A stretch of DNA of 64,000 nucleotides, from contig NZ_JBKQGY010000001.1 in assembly GCF_050487225.1 (NCBI RefSeq), forward strand, positions 682,001 through 746,000, in the 5' to 3' direction. The position numbers and the translations under genes are program-made. Below are positions 17,747 through 26,035 of the stretch, in pieces (position 1 is the first letter of the stretch; the number at the start of each line of letters is the position of its first letter). The notes beneath the pieces are model-generated. The model saw only the letters and a list, made by a program, of their open reading frames with translations. It had not been told where the DNA came from and did no database searches. This DNA is from Paenalcaligenes sp050487225. Lineage in GTDB: Bacteria; Pseudomonadota; Gammaproteobacteria; Burkholderiales; Burkholderiaceae_B.

Positions 17747-18805
17747 GTGGATAAATCTAAGGCTTTACGTCGCAAAGAAGCTATCAACCTGTTTGAGCGT
17801 TGGATGGATACTCAGCATCCGCCTTTTAGGTTATCCAGCAAGCGTATCTACCTAGTATTGTGGCGACGCTTTCTAGATTGGCTGCCTACACAACGACTAC
17901 ATATCAATACGGTTAATGAAACCCATATCAGCAACTTCTTAAGCAGTTTAGAAGATACTAATAGACAACAGCGCGAGCGCTATCAATTGGTGATTTTGCG
18001 TGCCTATGAAGCCTTGCAAACCCAAATTCCAGAACTCATTAATCCTACTGCATCGCAAAATCTGCAGGATATGCACGCAACATCCTGGCGTGACTCTAGT
18101 AGTAATCAAAGCAAGCAGTTCTTAACGCCAGAGCAATGTGTAGAAATTGTAGAGAGCTTAGAGGCCGAACAACAGCGATTAGCGTTAGAGCATCATAGTC
18201 TAACGGCTGCTGCACTTTGGAAAGCGCATAGAAATTCGGCGGTTGTCGCATTGCTGCTAGGTTGCGGACTTAAAGCGTTAGAAGTTCTATCACTACGAAT
18301 AGAGGCTATACATCCTAATGAGGATGGTGAGTATTGCCTAGATACTGGCTGCTATATTAGTTTTTCACTGCAAGAACAGTTAGCTTTAAATCGCAGCAAT
18401 CCTGAAGATTCTACTATCCATGCCTATATACAAGATCATGGTGGCAAACACAGGGTATTGGCAATGCCCGAGTGGGCGGTAAAAATTGTACTGAACTGGA
18501 AGCAACGGTTAGAACACACTACAGGGCATCAGTTGCTCTTTCCATCCAACCGAGTGCCATCTGAATTTAGATCCAAAGAAACCATGAACCCGGCTACATT
18601 AGCCAGAATTGTGTCAGGATGGGGAAATGAGCACGGTTTTGCAGGTTTAACCGCGCAGAAACTACGTAATAGTTATGGCGGACTGCTGCTAGAAGAGGGG
18701 GCAAGTTTGTCGGACTTAGATAGCTCTATGGGCTTTGTGGCGGCGGCCGCCGGAAGCTCCAGACTGGCCGCCGAATGGCGTCATTTCAAAAGCTATAACT
18801 GCTGA
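17747..18805 (+). CDS. Tyrosine-recombinase-like protein with degraded active site
   Basis: A 352-residue protein with the two-domain plan of phage integrase/XerCD recombinases: a SAM-like core-binding domain (about residues 10-95) and a catalytic fold (about 125-345). Most catalytic residues are changed: the first arginine is K176 (GCGLKALEV), the histidine of HxxR is Q304 (TAQKLR) while R307 remains, the LGH histidine is F330, and the tyrosine position aligns best with W344. The beta-hairpin lysine K234 is kept. It probably binds DNA without cutting it. The start is GTG with AGGTGGGA upstream. The liv terminator lies before it, and it ends one base from the convergent GST gene. Y350 remains a possible displaced nucleophile. 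Confidence 0.7.
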   Translation: MDKSKALRRKEAINLFERWMDTQHPPFRLSSKRIYLVLWRRFLDWLPTQRLHINTVNETHISNFLSSLEDTNRQQRERYQLVILRAYEALQTQIPELINPTASQNLQDMHATSWRDSSSNQSKQFLTPEQCVEIVESLEAEQQRLALEHHSLTAAALWKAHRNSAVVALLLGCGLKALEVLSLRIEAIHPNEDGEYCLDTGCYISFSLQEQLALNRSNPEDSTIHAYIQDHGGKHRVLAMPEWAVKIVLNWKQRLEHTTGHQLLFPSNRVPSEFRSKETMNPATLARIVSGWGNEHGFAGLTAQKLRNSYGGLLLEEGASLSDLDSSMGFVAAAAGSSRLAAEWRHFKSYNC

Positions 18806-18806
18806 A

Positions 18807-19415
18807 TTACGCCAAACCTTCTGCTTTCAGTGCGGCTTGAACACCGGCATCAGCTTCCATATTTTTGAAGAAACGCTGCAGATTAGGCAAGTCGCTCAAA
18901 TCAATTTTCTGAATAGGTGCCCAACGCATGACCACGTACAAGTATGGATCAGCGATAGAGCGTGTGCCTGTCAGCCAGTCTTTACCTTCTAGCTGTTTGT
19001 CTAACAGCTCAAAGTAGCCACGCAAACGCTTCGCCGTGTTTTCTTTAACTTCTTTCTGGGCTTCTTCGTTTTGTGTGTAGCCCTGAATACCAAACATCAC
19101 ACCAAAATTTTTGTGTACGTCGGAATTCAAGAAAGCCAAAGAACGACGTGTCTCTGCTCGTTGCTGTGGTGTAGTGCCTAGCAAGTTTTGTTCTGGGGCG
19201 CTTTCCGCCAAGTATTCCAAAATAGCCATGCTTTGTGTCAGCAACATATCGCCATCTACAAAGGCTGGCACAGAACCCAATGGGTTTAGGGCCAGAAAAG
19301 CAGGTTCTTTAAGTTCTTTGCGACTAACGGCTTGAGCTTGGTACGGCTTACCAATCCACTCCAGCACAATATGTGATACCAAAGCACAAGAACCAGCCAT
19401 GTAATACAGTTTCAT
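18807..19415 (-). CDS. Glutathione S-transferase, beta-class-like
   Basis: A 202-residue GST with an N-terminal thioredoxin-fold domain (MKLYYMAGSCALVSH, residues 1-80) and a helical C-terminal domain. C10 sits at the active-site cysteine of bacterial beta-class GSTs, and the cis-proline LGSVPAF and TQSMAILEYL of the glutathione site are present. The substrate cannot be read from sequence. It is a single gene convergent with the recombinase-like gene, with only one base between the stop codons. Confidence 0.9.
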   Translation of the reverse strand: MKLYYMAGSCALVSHIVLEWIGKPYQAQAVSRKELKEPAFLALNPLGSVPAFVDGDMLLTQSMAILEYLAESAPEQNLLGTTPQQRAETRRSLAFLNSDVHKNFGVMFGIQGYTQNEEAQKEVKENTAKRLRGYFELLDKQLEGKDWLTGTRSIADPYLYVVMRWAPIQKIDLSDLPNLQRFFKNMEADAGVQAALKAEGLA

Positions 19416-19532
19416 AAGAGCCCCTTCACGGAAAAAAACAAAAAACCTAGATGTTTATAGCATGCAATAACCCCGTTTTTCACACAGGGAGCTGCAGTCT
19501 CATACATTACTACGGTAGACTAGATGGCTATG

Positions 19533-19552
19533 ATACGCGTACTCATACGCGT
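19533..19552. promoter_or_regulatory. Paired ATACGCGT repeats before the hydroxyacid dehydrogenase operon
   Basis: ATACGCGT occurs at 19533-19540 and again at 19545-19552, 12 bases apart (about one helical turn). Each contains the palindrome ACGCGT. A candidate operator lying 35-54 bases upstream of the gene at 19587. Confidence 0.35.
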
Positions 19553-19586
19553 CATGTGTCATGTTTGATCCTACTATGAGTGTCAT

Positions 19587-20555
19587 ATGTTAAATCAGCC
19601 TCTACGCATTGTTTTTCTCGATAGCGAGACACTAGGCCCGCATACGCAATTGCAGGCATTTTCTTTCCCGCATGAATTGGTTTGCTACGAAAAAAGCACC
19701 GAAGCACAAGCCATAGAGCGCTGTAAAACAGCCCACATCATTATTAGCAATAAAGCGCCTGTCAGCCCAGCGGTGATAGAGGCCGCTACATCGCTAAAAT
19801 TAGTGGCCGTAGCCGCGACGGGCTATAACAATGTGGCCTTGGATGCCTGTAAAAGCCGCAACATTGTCGTGTGTAATGTGCGTAATTATGCAGAGCACAC
19901 CGTGCCAGAACACACATTGGCTCTAATTTTCGCACTACGCCGCAGCTTGTTCGCTTATCACCAGTCTGTTGCTCGTGGGCGTTGGCAAGAATCACAGCAA
20001 TTTTGCTATTTTGACTACCCAATACGTGACTTAGCAGGTAGCACACTGGGCATTATTGGCTCAGGAGCGTTGGGGCAGTCAGTCGCAAAGTTAGCCCAAG
20101 GTCTAGGCATGACCGTGCAGTTTGCTGCTCGCAAAGGCAGTAATGATGTCAGCGATGGCAAAGTATCGTTTGAACACATGCTGCGTACCTCGGACATCAT
20201 CAGTTTGCATTGCCCGTTAACGCCCGAAACCGCCAATTTGCTTACTGCCAAAGAATTTGCCATGATGGATAAGCGTCCTTTGGTGATTAATACCGCCAGA
20301 GGCGGGCTTATTTGTGAAGAAGATTTGGCTGTTGCCTTACGTAGCGGGCAAATCAGCGGTGCTGGCATAGATGTGACCACGCCTGAACCGCCGCGCGATG
20401 ATAATGTGCTCTTTAGTTTGATGGATTTACCTAATTTTATCTTCACGCCACATGTCGCCTGGGCAAGCCAGGAAGCTGTTCAAGCACTAGCTGATCAGTT
20501 GGTGGGCAATATCGAAGCTTTTATAGCAGGTGCTCCGCGTAACGTGGTGATGTGA
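19587..20555 (+). CDS. D-2-hydroxyacid dehydrogenase, glycerate dehydrogenase-like
   Basis: A 322-residue NAD(P)-dependent dehydrogenase of the D-2-hydroxyacid family. It has the Rossmann motif LGIIGSGALGQSVAKLA, the substrate arginine in NTARGGLI, an acidic residue in TPEPP and the catalytic histidine in FTPHVAWAS. The closest recognisable type is glycerate/hydroxypyruvate reductase (HprA). An SDR gene follows after ten bases and then epd. That setting leaves open an alternative role on erythronate-4-phosphate, although the C-terminal domain of PdxB is absent. Confidence 0.8.
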   Translation: MLNQPLRIVFLDSETLGPHTQLQAFSFPHELVCYEKSTEAQAIERCKTAHIIISNKAPVSPAVIEAATSLKLVAVAATGYNNVALDACKSRNIVVCNVRNYAEHTVPEHTLALIFALRRSLFAYHQSVARGRWQESQQFCYFDYPIRDLAGSTLGIIGSGALGQSVAKLAQGLGMTVQFAARKGSNDVSDGKVSFEHMLRTSDIISLHCPLTPETANLLTAKEFAMMDKRPLVINTARGGLICEEDLAVALRSGQISGAGIDVTTPEPPRDDNVLFSLMDLPNFIFTPHVAWASQEAVQALADQLVGNIEAFIAGAPRNVVM

Positions 20556-20565
20556 GCTAGGTGGT

Positions 20566-21339
20566 ATGCAAACTATAGAGTCGTTTATTCCTTCGTTTGA
20601 CCTGCACGGTCAGACAGCGTTAATTACAGGTTCGGCGCAAGGTCTAGGCTGGGCAATAGCTGCCGCATACGCTGGCTTAGGCGCACATGTGATCGTAAAT
20701 GGTAGGAGCCCAGCGCCATTGCAGGCGGCTCAGCAGCGCCTACAAGACGCTGGCTATAAGGCATCTGTCTGGTGTCAGGATATTTCCGACCTCTCGACGT
20801 TAGAAGCATCCTATGCAACGTTACCTGTACAGCCTGATATTTTGGTGAATACCGTAGGTAGTCGTTTGCGCCGCCCATTTAGTGAGTTGAGCGCGCTCGA
20901 AATTGCGCAACATATACAAGATAATCTGACGGCTACTGTTGTGTTATCCAAGCTTGCGGCAATGGGAATGGCGGCTAAAGGTTATGGCCGTATTATCACC
21001 TTTAGCTCTATTGCTGGCCGCATAGCCAGAGCAGGGGATGCGGTGTATCCTGTTGCTAAACAAGGCTTGGAAGCACTGGTGCGCTCCTTGGCGGTTGAGT
21101 TTGGCTCACAGGGTATTACTAGCAATGGGATTGCCCCTGGTACGTTTGCTACCGAGTCTAATCACGCTTTGGCAAGTGACCCTATTAAAGGTGCACATGT
21201 GATTGGCAGAAATCCGCTGGCGAGATGGGCTCAGCCAGCTGAAATCACACCTGCAGCCGTATTTCTGGCCTCAAAATCAGCCAGTTACGTCAACGGCCAT
21301 ATCGTGGTGGTAGACGGTGGTTTTTCTATTACTTTTTAA
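20566..21339 (+). CDS. Short-chain dehydrogenase/reductase (gluconate 5-dehydrogenase-like)
   Basis: A 257-residue SDR with cofactor motif TGSAQGLG (residues 21-28; the basic residue in NGRS suggests NADPH), the active-site serine in FSSIAGRIA and the YPVAK Tyr/Lys pair. The C-terminal VNGHIVVVDGGFS is typical. The nearest family by eye is gluconate 5-dehydrogenase/3-oxoacyl reductase. It is sandwiched between the hydroxyacid dehydrogenase and epd, within a few bases of each, so it should be cotranscribed. The substrate is unknown. Confidence 0.8.
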   Translation: MQTIESFIPSFDLHGQTALITGSAQGLGWAIAAAYAGLGAHVIVNGRSPAPLQAAQQRLQDAGYKASVWCQDISDLSTLEASYATLPVQPDILVNTVGSRLRRPFSELSALEIAQHIQDNLTATVVLSKLAAMGMAAKGYGRIITFSSIAGRIARAGDAVYPVAKQGLEALVRSLAVEFGSQGITSNGIAPGTFATESNHALASDPIKGAHVIGRNPLARWAQPAEITPAAVFLASKSASYVNGHIVVVDGGFSITF

Positions 21340-21351
21340 ACAAGGATGGGC

Positions 21352-22413
21352 ATGGGAACGCCTGTGACACGCATAGCAATCAATGGATATGGTCGCATAG
21401 GGCGATGTGTTTTACGTGCTATCTATGAACGCAAATTGCAGGATACGCTGCAAGTGGTTGCCATTAATGAGCCTGCGGACATGGAAAGCATGGCTTACTT
21501 AACACGTTTTGACTCTACGCACGGACCGTTCCCGGCTGCCCAAATCAATCACAATGCGCAGTCGTTGGTGATTGATGGTCATACTATTGCGATCACTCAT
21601 GCCCAAAATCCAGAAGATGTAGACTGGAGAAGTCTTAATCTGGACTTGGTGATTGAATGTTCAGGTGTCTATGGCAAACGCGAACAGTTACAGCGCTTTA
21701 TAGACAGCGGCTGCCCGCGTGTGCTGGTGTCTCATCCAGCTGATGGTGCTGCCGATGTAGATTACACAGCCGTGTTGGATATTAATGATGCTGGTTTAGC
21801 GGCACATCACCGTATTGTGTCTAATGCATCCTGCACCACAAACGCCATTATTCCCGTGCTGGCGGTGTTAGATAAAGCCTTTGGTATAGAGCATTGCTTT
21901 CTGACCACCTTGCACTCGGTGATGAATGACCAGCCTATGATTGACGGTTATCACCATAAAGATTTACGCCGTACTCGCTCAGCTATGCAATCTATAGTGC
22001 CAGTGGCTACTGGATTAGCCCAAGGGGTAGAGCGCTTATTGCCTCAACTGCAGGGGAAGGTTCAAGCCAAAGCGATTCGTGTGCCAATCTTAAACGTCTC
22101 GGCTATAGATTTGATGGTGAATTTGCGTACTGAGACCACCCCTGACGCCATTAACCAGCTCTTTAAAGACGCTGCAGAAAAGTCCTGTACTACCATCGCG
22201 TTTACGAATCAGCCTCATGCATCCGTAGACTTTAATCATGATCCGCATTCTGTGATTGTGGATGGCAGTCAAACACGTACCAATCACGATGGTTTTGCCA
22301 ACCTTTTTGTCTGGTTTGACAACGAGTGGGGCTTTGCCAATAGGTTAGTAGATATCGCACAAGTATGGGTGCAACGCTTGGCAGAAGCCAATGCACTAGC
22401 CTGTACTAAATAA
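21352..22413 (+). CDS. epd: Erythrose-4-phosphate dehydrogenase (GAPDH family)
   Basis: A 353-residue GAPDH-fold enzyme. It has the NAD-binding INGYGRIGRCVLRA, the catalytic cysteine in NASCTTN and the following HSVMNDQPMIDGYH and DLRRTRSAMQSIVP, which resemble Epd rather than glycolytic GAPDH. Epd oxidises erythrose-4-phosphate to 4-phosphoerythronate at the start of DXP-dependent pyridoxal phosphate synthesis. The start at 21352 was chosen because AAGG precedes it by six bases; the ATG at 21346 overlaps that site. The fumC gene follows after 22 bases. A GAPDH role cannot be fully excluded. Confidence 0.78.
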   Translation: MGTPVTRIAINGYGRIGRCVLRAIYERKLQDTLQVVAINEPADMESMAYLTRFDSTHGPFPAAQINHNAQSLVIDGHTIAITHAQNPEDVDWRSLNLDLVIECSGVYGKREQLQRFIDSGCPRVLVSHPADGAADVDYTAVLDINDAGLAAHHRIVSNASCTTNAIIPVLAVLDKAFGIEHCFLTTLHSVMNDQPMIDGYHHKDLRRTRSAMQSIVPVATGLAQGVERLLPQLQGKVQAKAIRVPILNVSAIDLMVNLRTETTPDAINQLFKDAAEKSCTTIAFTNQPHASVDFNHDPHSVIVDGSQTRTNHDGFANLFVWFDNEWGFANRLVDIAQVWVQRLAEANALACTK

Positions 22414-22435
22414 TTTTTCTCTGTAGGAGCAAAGC

Positions 22436-23836
22436 ATGTCTGATACACGTATAGAACAAGATTCGATGGGTGACATTGCTGTCCCAGCAAATCATTACTG
22501 GGGTGCGCAAACACAGCGCTCTATCATTAACTTCCCCATTGGAAGAGAGCGCTTTGTATGGCAAGCCCCCATGATTCAGGCATTGGGTTATCTGAAAAAA
22601 GCAGCCGCCATGGCCAACAAAGAGTTGGGCGAATTACCAGCGGAGATCGCAGACCCTATCGTGGCAGCCGCACAGTTAGTGGTTGAAAACAAGCTGGATG
22701 CAGAATTCCCGCTGGTGGTGTTCCAGACTGGTTCTGGCACACAAAGCAACATGAACACCAATGAGGTCATCTCCAACAAAGCCATTGAGTTGGTGGGTGG
22801 CGTAATCGGTAGCAAAAGCCCCATTCACCCCAATGATCATGTGAACCGTGGCCAGTCCTCAAACGACACCTTCCCAACAGCCATGCACATTGCCGTGGCA
22901 TTGCAAGTGAAAGAGCGCTTGTTGCCTAGCGTGGCACAACTGCGTGACACCTTTAAAACACTGGCAGCTCGTTACGAAACACTGGTGAAAACAGGTCGTA
23001 CTCACTTGCAAGATGCAACGCCTATCACCTTAGGCCAAGAGATTGGTAGCTGGGCTGCCCAGCTAGACTTCGCTCTGGAACACGTAGAAGCACAATTGCC
23101 AGGTATTTATGATTTGGCCATTGGCGGTACAGCCGTTGGTACAGGTTTGAATGCTCACCCTAAATTTGGTGATACTGTTGCACGTCATTTGAAAGAATTG
23201 ACTGGCTTGCCATTCCGCAGTGCTGAGAACAAATTCTTTGCCTTGTCTGCCCACGACGCCTTGGTCAATATGTCGGCATCATTGCGTACGCTAGCCGGTG
23301 CATTGATGAAAATCGCAAACGACGTGCGTTGGTTGGCCAGCGGCCCTCGTTGCGGTATTGGCGAGATCCAAATCCCAGAAAACGAGCCAGGTTCTTCCAT
23401 CATGCCAGGCAAAGTAAACCCTACACAATGCGAAGCCATGACAATGGTATGCGTGCAGGTGTTTGGTAACGATGCAGCGGTAGCGTTTGCCGGCTCACAA
23501 GGTAACTTCCAGTTGAACGTTTACAAGCCAGTGATGGTGCACAACGTGATGGAAAGTATCGCGTTGATCAGCGACGCATGTTTGTCTTTTGACGAACACT
23601 GCGCAGTCGGTATCTTGCCTCACGAAGAGCGTATTCGTGAGAATCTAGAGAAAAACCTGATGTTGGTGACAGCCCTGAACAAGCATATTGGCTACGACAA
23701 AGCAGCCAAAATTGCTAAAACAGCTCACCTGAAAGGGCAAAGCCTGAAAGAAGCAGCGCTTGAGTCAGGCTTTTTAACCGAAGCAGAATACGATAGCTGG
23801 ATCAACCCATTGGCAATGACACAGCCATCGGTATAA
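22436..23836 (+). CDS. fumC: Class II fumarate hydratase
   Basis: A 466-residue iron-free fumarase of the TCA cycle, interconverting fumarate and malate. It carries the superfamily signature GSSIMPGKVNPTQ, the substrate-binding TGSGTQSNMNTNEV and the active-site histidine segment GRTHLQDATPITLGQE. Class II fumarases resist superoxide and low iron, which suits the nearby oxyR and iron genes. AGGAG precedes the start. A strong bidirectional terminator follows. Confidence 0.96.
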   Translation: MSDTRIEQDSMGDIAVPANHYWGAQTQRSIINFPIGRERFVWQAPMIQALGYLKKAAAMANKELGELPAEIADPIVAAAQLVVENKLDAEFPLVVFQTGSGTQSNMNTNEVISNKAIELVGGVIGSKSPIHPNDHVNRGQSSNDTFPTAMHIAVALQVKERLLPSVAQLRDTFKTLAARYETLVKTGRTHLQDATPITLGQEIGSWAAQLDFALEHVEAQLPGIYDLAIGGTAVGTGLNAHPKFGDTVARHLKELTGLPFRSAENKFFALSAHDALVNMSASLRTLAGALMKIANDVRWLASGPRCGIGEIQIPENEPGSSIMPGKVNPTQCEAMTMVCVQVFGNDAAVAFAGSQGNFQLNVYKPVMVHNVMESIALISDACLSFDEHCAVGILPHEERIRENLEKNLMLVTALNKHIGYDKAAKIAKTAHLKGQSLKEAALESGFLTEAEYDSWINPLAMTQPSV

Positions 23837-23843
23837 GGCAATA

Positions 23844-23883
23844 AAAAACGGTAGGTGCGCATATATAGACACCTACCGTTTTT
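23844..23883. terminator. Bidirectional terminator between fumC and usp
   Basis: A 14-bp stem (23844-23857 with 23870-23883) has an A-run on the left arm and a T-run on the right, so it can end both the plus-strand fumC transcript and the minus-strand usp transcript. Confidence 0.9.
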
Positions 23884-24309
23884 TTATTTGATCAGCGTTA
23901 CCGGTACGCTCACCAAACTCAGAACTTTGGTCGTCACAGAGCCCAATACCAAACCAGGGATAGCACCCAAGCCTCGGCTACCCATAATGATATGGTCGCA
24001 GTGGTGTAGTTGTACGTACTCTTCAATGGTTTCAGCAACTGAACCCGTCAGCACGCTTTTCTGAAACTTCATTCCCGCTTGCGTAGCAAGTTCTACTGCT
24101 GGTGCTAGTGCAGCATTACCTTCGTCCTGATAATATTCATTCAGTACTTCAGGAGCAAAAAAGCGTGATACGTTGCGCGACACGATAGGGGCCTGCACAG
24201 TCACGATGTGCAATTCACCGTCTGGAATGGATTTCAGCATCGTAATTGCCATTTGTACCGCACGGGTAGAAGCGTCGGAACCATCAACGGGTACTAAAAT
24301 TTTGCGCAT
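23884..24309 (-). CDS. Universal stress protein, UspA family
   Basis: A 141-residue single-domain Usp. It begins MRKILVPVDGSDAS and has the ATP-binding pattern GSRGLGAIPGLVLGSVT near the C terminus, so it is of the nucleotide-binding type. Usp proteins help survival under starvation and stress by mechanisms that are not settled. A single gene, divergent from a cytochrome c gene 59 bases away. Confidence 0.92.
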   Translation of the reverse strand: MRKILVPVDGSDASTRAVQMAITMLKSIPDGELHIVTVQAPIVSRNVSRFFAPEVLNEYYQDEGNAALAPAVELATQAGMKFQKSVLTGSVAETIEEYVQLHHCDHIIMGSRGLGAIPGLVLGSVTTKVLSLVSVPVTLIK

Positions 24310-24368
24310 GATATATCCTCAGAGTAGGGGGAACATAATGACTATTGTAATGTGAGAGCATCTACATA

Positions 24369-24707
24369 ATGATAAGACGATACAGCTTTATTGCTCTTTG
24401 TTTGATACTTGCCCCGCAGCATGCTGTAATAGCACAAACCTCAGCACATGATGTACTAGAACTACTCAAAAAAAATACCTGCTTAGCCTGCCACCGCGTC
24501 GACAAAAAACTACTTGGACCTTCTTTTCAAAGTATTTTTGAGGCTGCACCTGCGAGCGTAGAACGCGCCGAATTACTGAAAACACACATACGACGCGGTA
24601 GCCAAGGGGTATGGGGGCCTGTTGCCATGCCACCCAATACCAAAATCAGTGATGCCGATCTAGAGATTATTGTTGAATGGATAGTGTCTGGCGCTTCAGA
24701 ACACTAA
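24369..24707 (+). CDS. Small periplasmic c-type cytochrome (c551/c552 type)
   Basis: A 112-residue monohaem class I cytochrome c. It has a signal peptide (residues 1-22), one haem motif CLACH near residue 38 and the axial methionine in GPVAMPPN near residue 90. It would shuttle electrons in the periplasm, for example to a terminal oxidase or peroxidase. It is divergent from usp and converges on nadA with a gap of two bases. Confidence 0.9.
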   Translation: MIRRYSFIALCLILAPQHAVIAQTSAHDVLELLKKNTCLACHRVDKKLLGPSFQSIFEAAPASVERAELLKTHIRRGSQGVWGPVAMPPNTKISDADLEIIVEWIVSGASEH

Positions 24708-24709
24708 TA

Positions 24710-25813
24710 TCAAGCCACTTGCAGTACCTGCTGTAATTGTTGACGTAATGCCGTATCAGCAGAGAAATCCAGCATGCGTTTTAAACTTTTCTCTGCAGCG
24801 ACACGAATCGTTTCATCGACATGAATCTCGGTTTGATTCCTTGTCAGACTGCCTAGCAAGGCGGGTAAATTATTTAAGCTCATCCACGGACAAAACGCGC
24901 AGCTTTTACAGGTTGCTCCTACACCGCCAGTAGGTGCAGGCATAAACTTCTTGTTTGGCAATAACTGCTTTAACTTATGTTGTAGCCGCTGATCCGTGGC
25001 CACAATAAATAAAGTATGTGGAAACCGTGCTGCAGCGGCCAAAATCTGTGATGTAGAACCAATAAAATCTGCATGCTCCAGCACATTCGCAGGGGCTTCT
25101 GGGTGTGCCAACACACAGGCATCTGGGTAACGCTTTTTCATTACCAAAAGCTCATCAGCTTGGAATTCATCGTGTACCAAGCACGAACCTTGCCATAGCA
25201 CCATATCAGCGCCGGTTGTGTGCTGTATGTAGGAACCTAAGTGTCTGTCAGGCGCCCACAGTATCTTTTTACCTTGTTGGTGCAAGTGTAGGACTATCTC
25301 TTGGCCGACGGCTGACGTAACCACCCAATCTGCACGTGCTTTGACGGCTGCACTGGTATTGGCATAGACCACCACTTCACGGTCTGGGTGCTGATCGCAA
25401 AAGGCTTCAAAAGCGGAGATCTCACACCCTAAATCTAGTGAGCACGTGGCCTGCATATCTGCCATCAATACGCGTTTTTGCGGGCTGAGTATTTTGGCGC
25501 TTTCCCCCATAAATCGCACGCCAGCCACCAGAAGGGTAGAGCTTTCGCAATCACGGCCAAATCTAGCCATCTCTAATGAGTCAGCCACGCAGCCGCCTGT
25601 TTCTTCTGCCAGATCTTGAATAACAGGGTCTACATAGTAATGGGCTACTAACGTAGCGTCTTGCGCCTTTAACTGTTCACGTATTTTGTTTTTGTAGGTT
25701 TCTACGTCGGTATCTGCAATAGGCTCTGGTACATTGGCCCACGCCGTGGCTAAACGCACTGCACCTGACGTAGCGTCGGGTAGGTCAAAATAGATTTCTT
25801 TTAGGCTCTCCAC
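24710..25813 (-). CDS. nadA: Quinolinate synthase
   Basis: A 367-residue [4Fe-4S] enzyme that condenses iminoaspartate with dihydroxyacetone phosphate to quinolinate for NAD synthesis. C124, C211 and C308 have exactly the spacing of the cluster ligands C113, C200 and C297 of E. coli NadA, and the C-terminal CKSCAFC motif is present. No nadB or nadC is adjacent, so the pathway is dispersed here. A near-perfect palindrome 17 bases upstream of the start is a candidate repressor site. Confidence 0.95.
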   Translation of the reverse strand: MESLKEIYFDLPDATSGAVRLATAWANVPEPIADTDVETYKNKIREQLKAQDATLVAHYYVDPVIQDLAEETGGCVADSLEMARFGRDCESSTLLVAGVRFMGESAKILSPQKRVLMADMQATCSLDLGCEISAFEAFCDQHPDREVVVYANTSAAVKARADWVVTSAVGQEIVLHLHQQGKKILWAPDRHLGSYIQHTTGADMVLWQGSCLVHDEFQADELLVMKKRYPDACVLAHPEAPANVLEHADFIGSTSQILAAAARFPHTLFIVATDQRLQHKLKQLLPNKKFMPAPTGGVGATCKSCAFCPWMSLNNLPALLGSLTRNQTEIHVDETIRVAAEKSLKRMLDFSADTALRQQLQQVLQVA

Positions 25814-25828
25814 CTGCTGTTCTCCTTA

Positions 25829-25847
25829 TATGCTCAAATTGAGCTTA
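25829..25847. promoter_or_regulatory. Palindromic candidate operator of nadA
   Basis: TATGCTCAA and TTGAGCTTA flank a single central A at 25838; eight of nine arm positions pair. It lies just upstream of the nadA ribosome site on the minus strand. Its position suits a repressor of NAD synthesis such as the NadQ type; that assignment is inference. Confidence 0.45.
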
Positions 25848-26035
25848 ATTAATGTAGAACATAGCAGCAGAAAAAACAAGCCATAGCGTTGCCATCGTTG
25901 TATTCCCTGTTTCTGCAGGCGGTAATGCGACGAAAACCATCGTGAAACTGAATATTGCCTACAGCGAACGAGGTTACGTTTACAATGCTGCTTTATGAAT
26001 TTATCGTATTTGAGCCAGTTATACCGGAGTCACTC

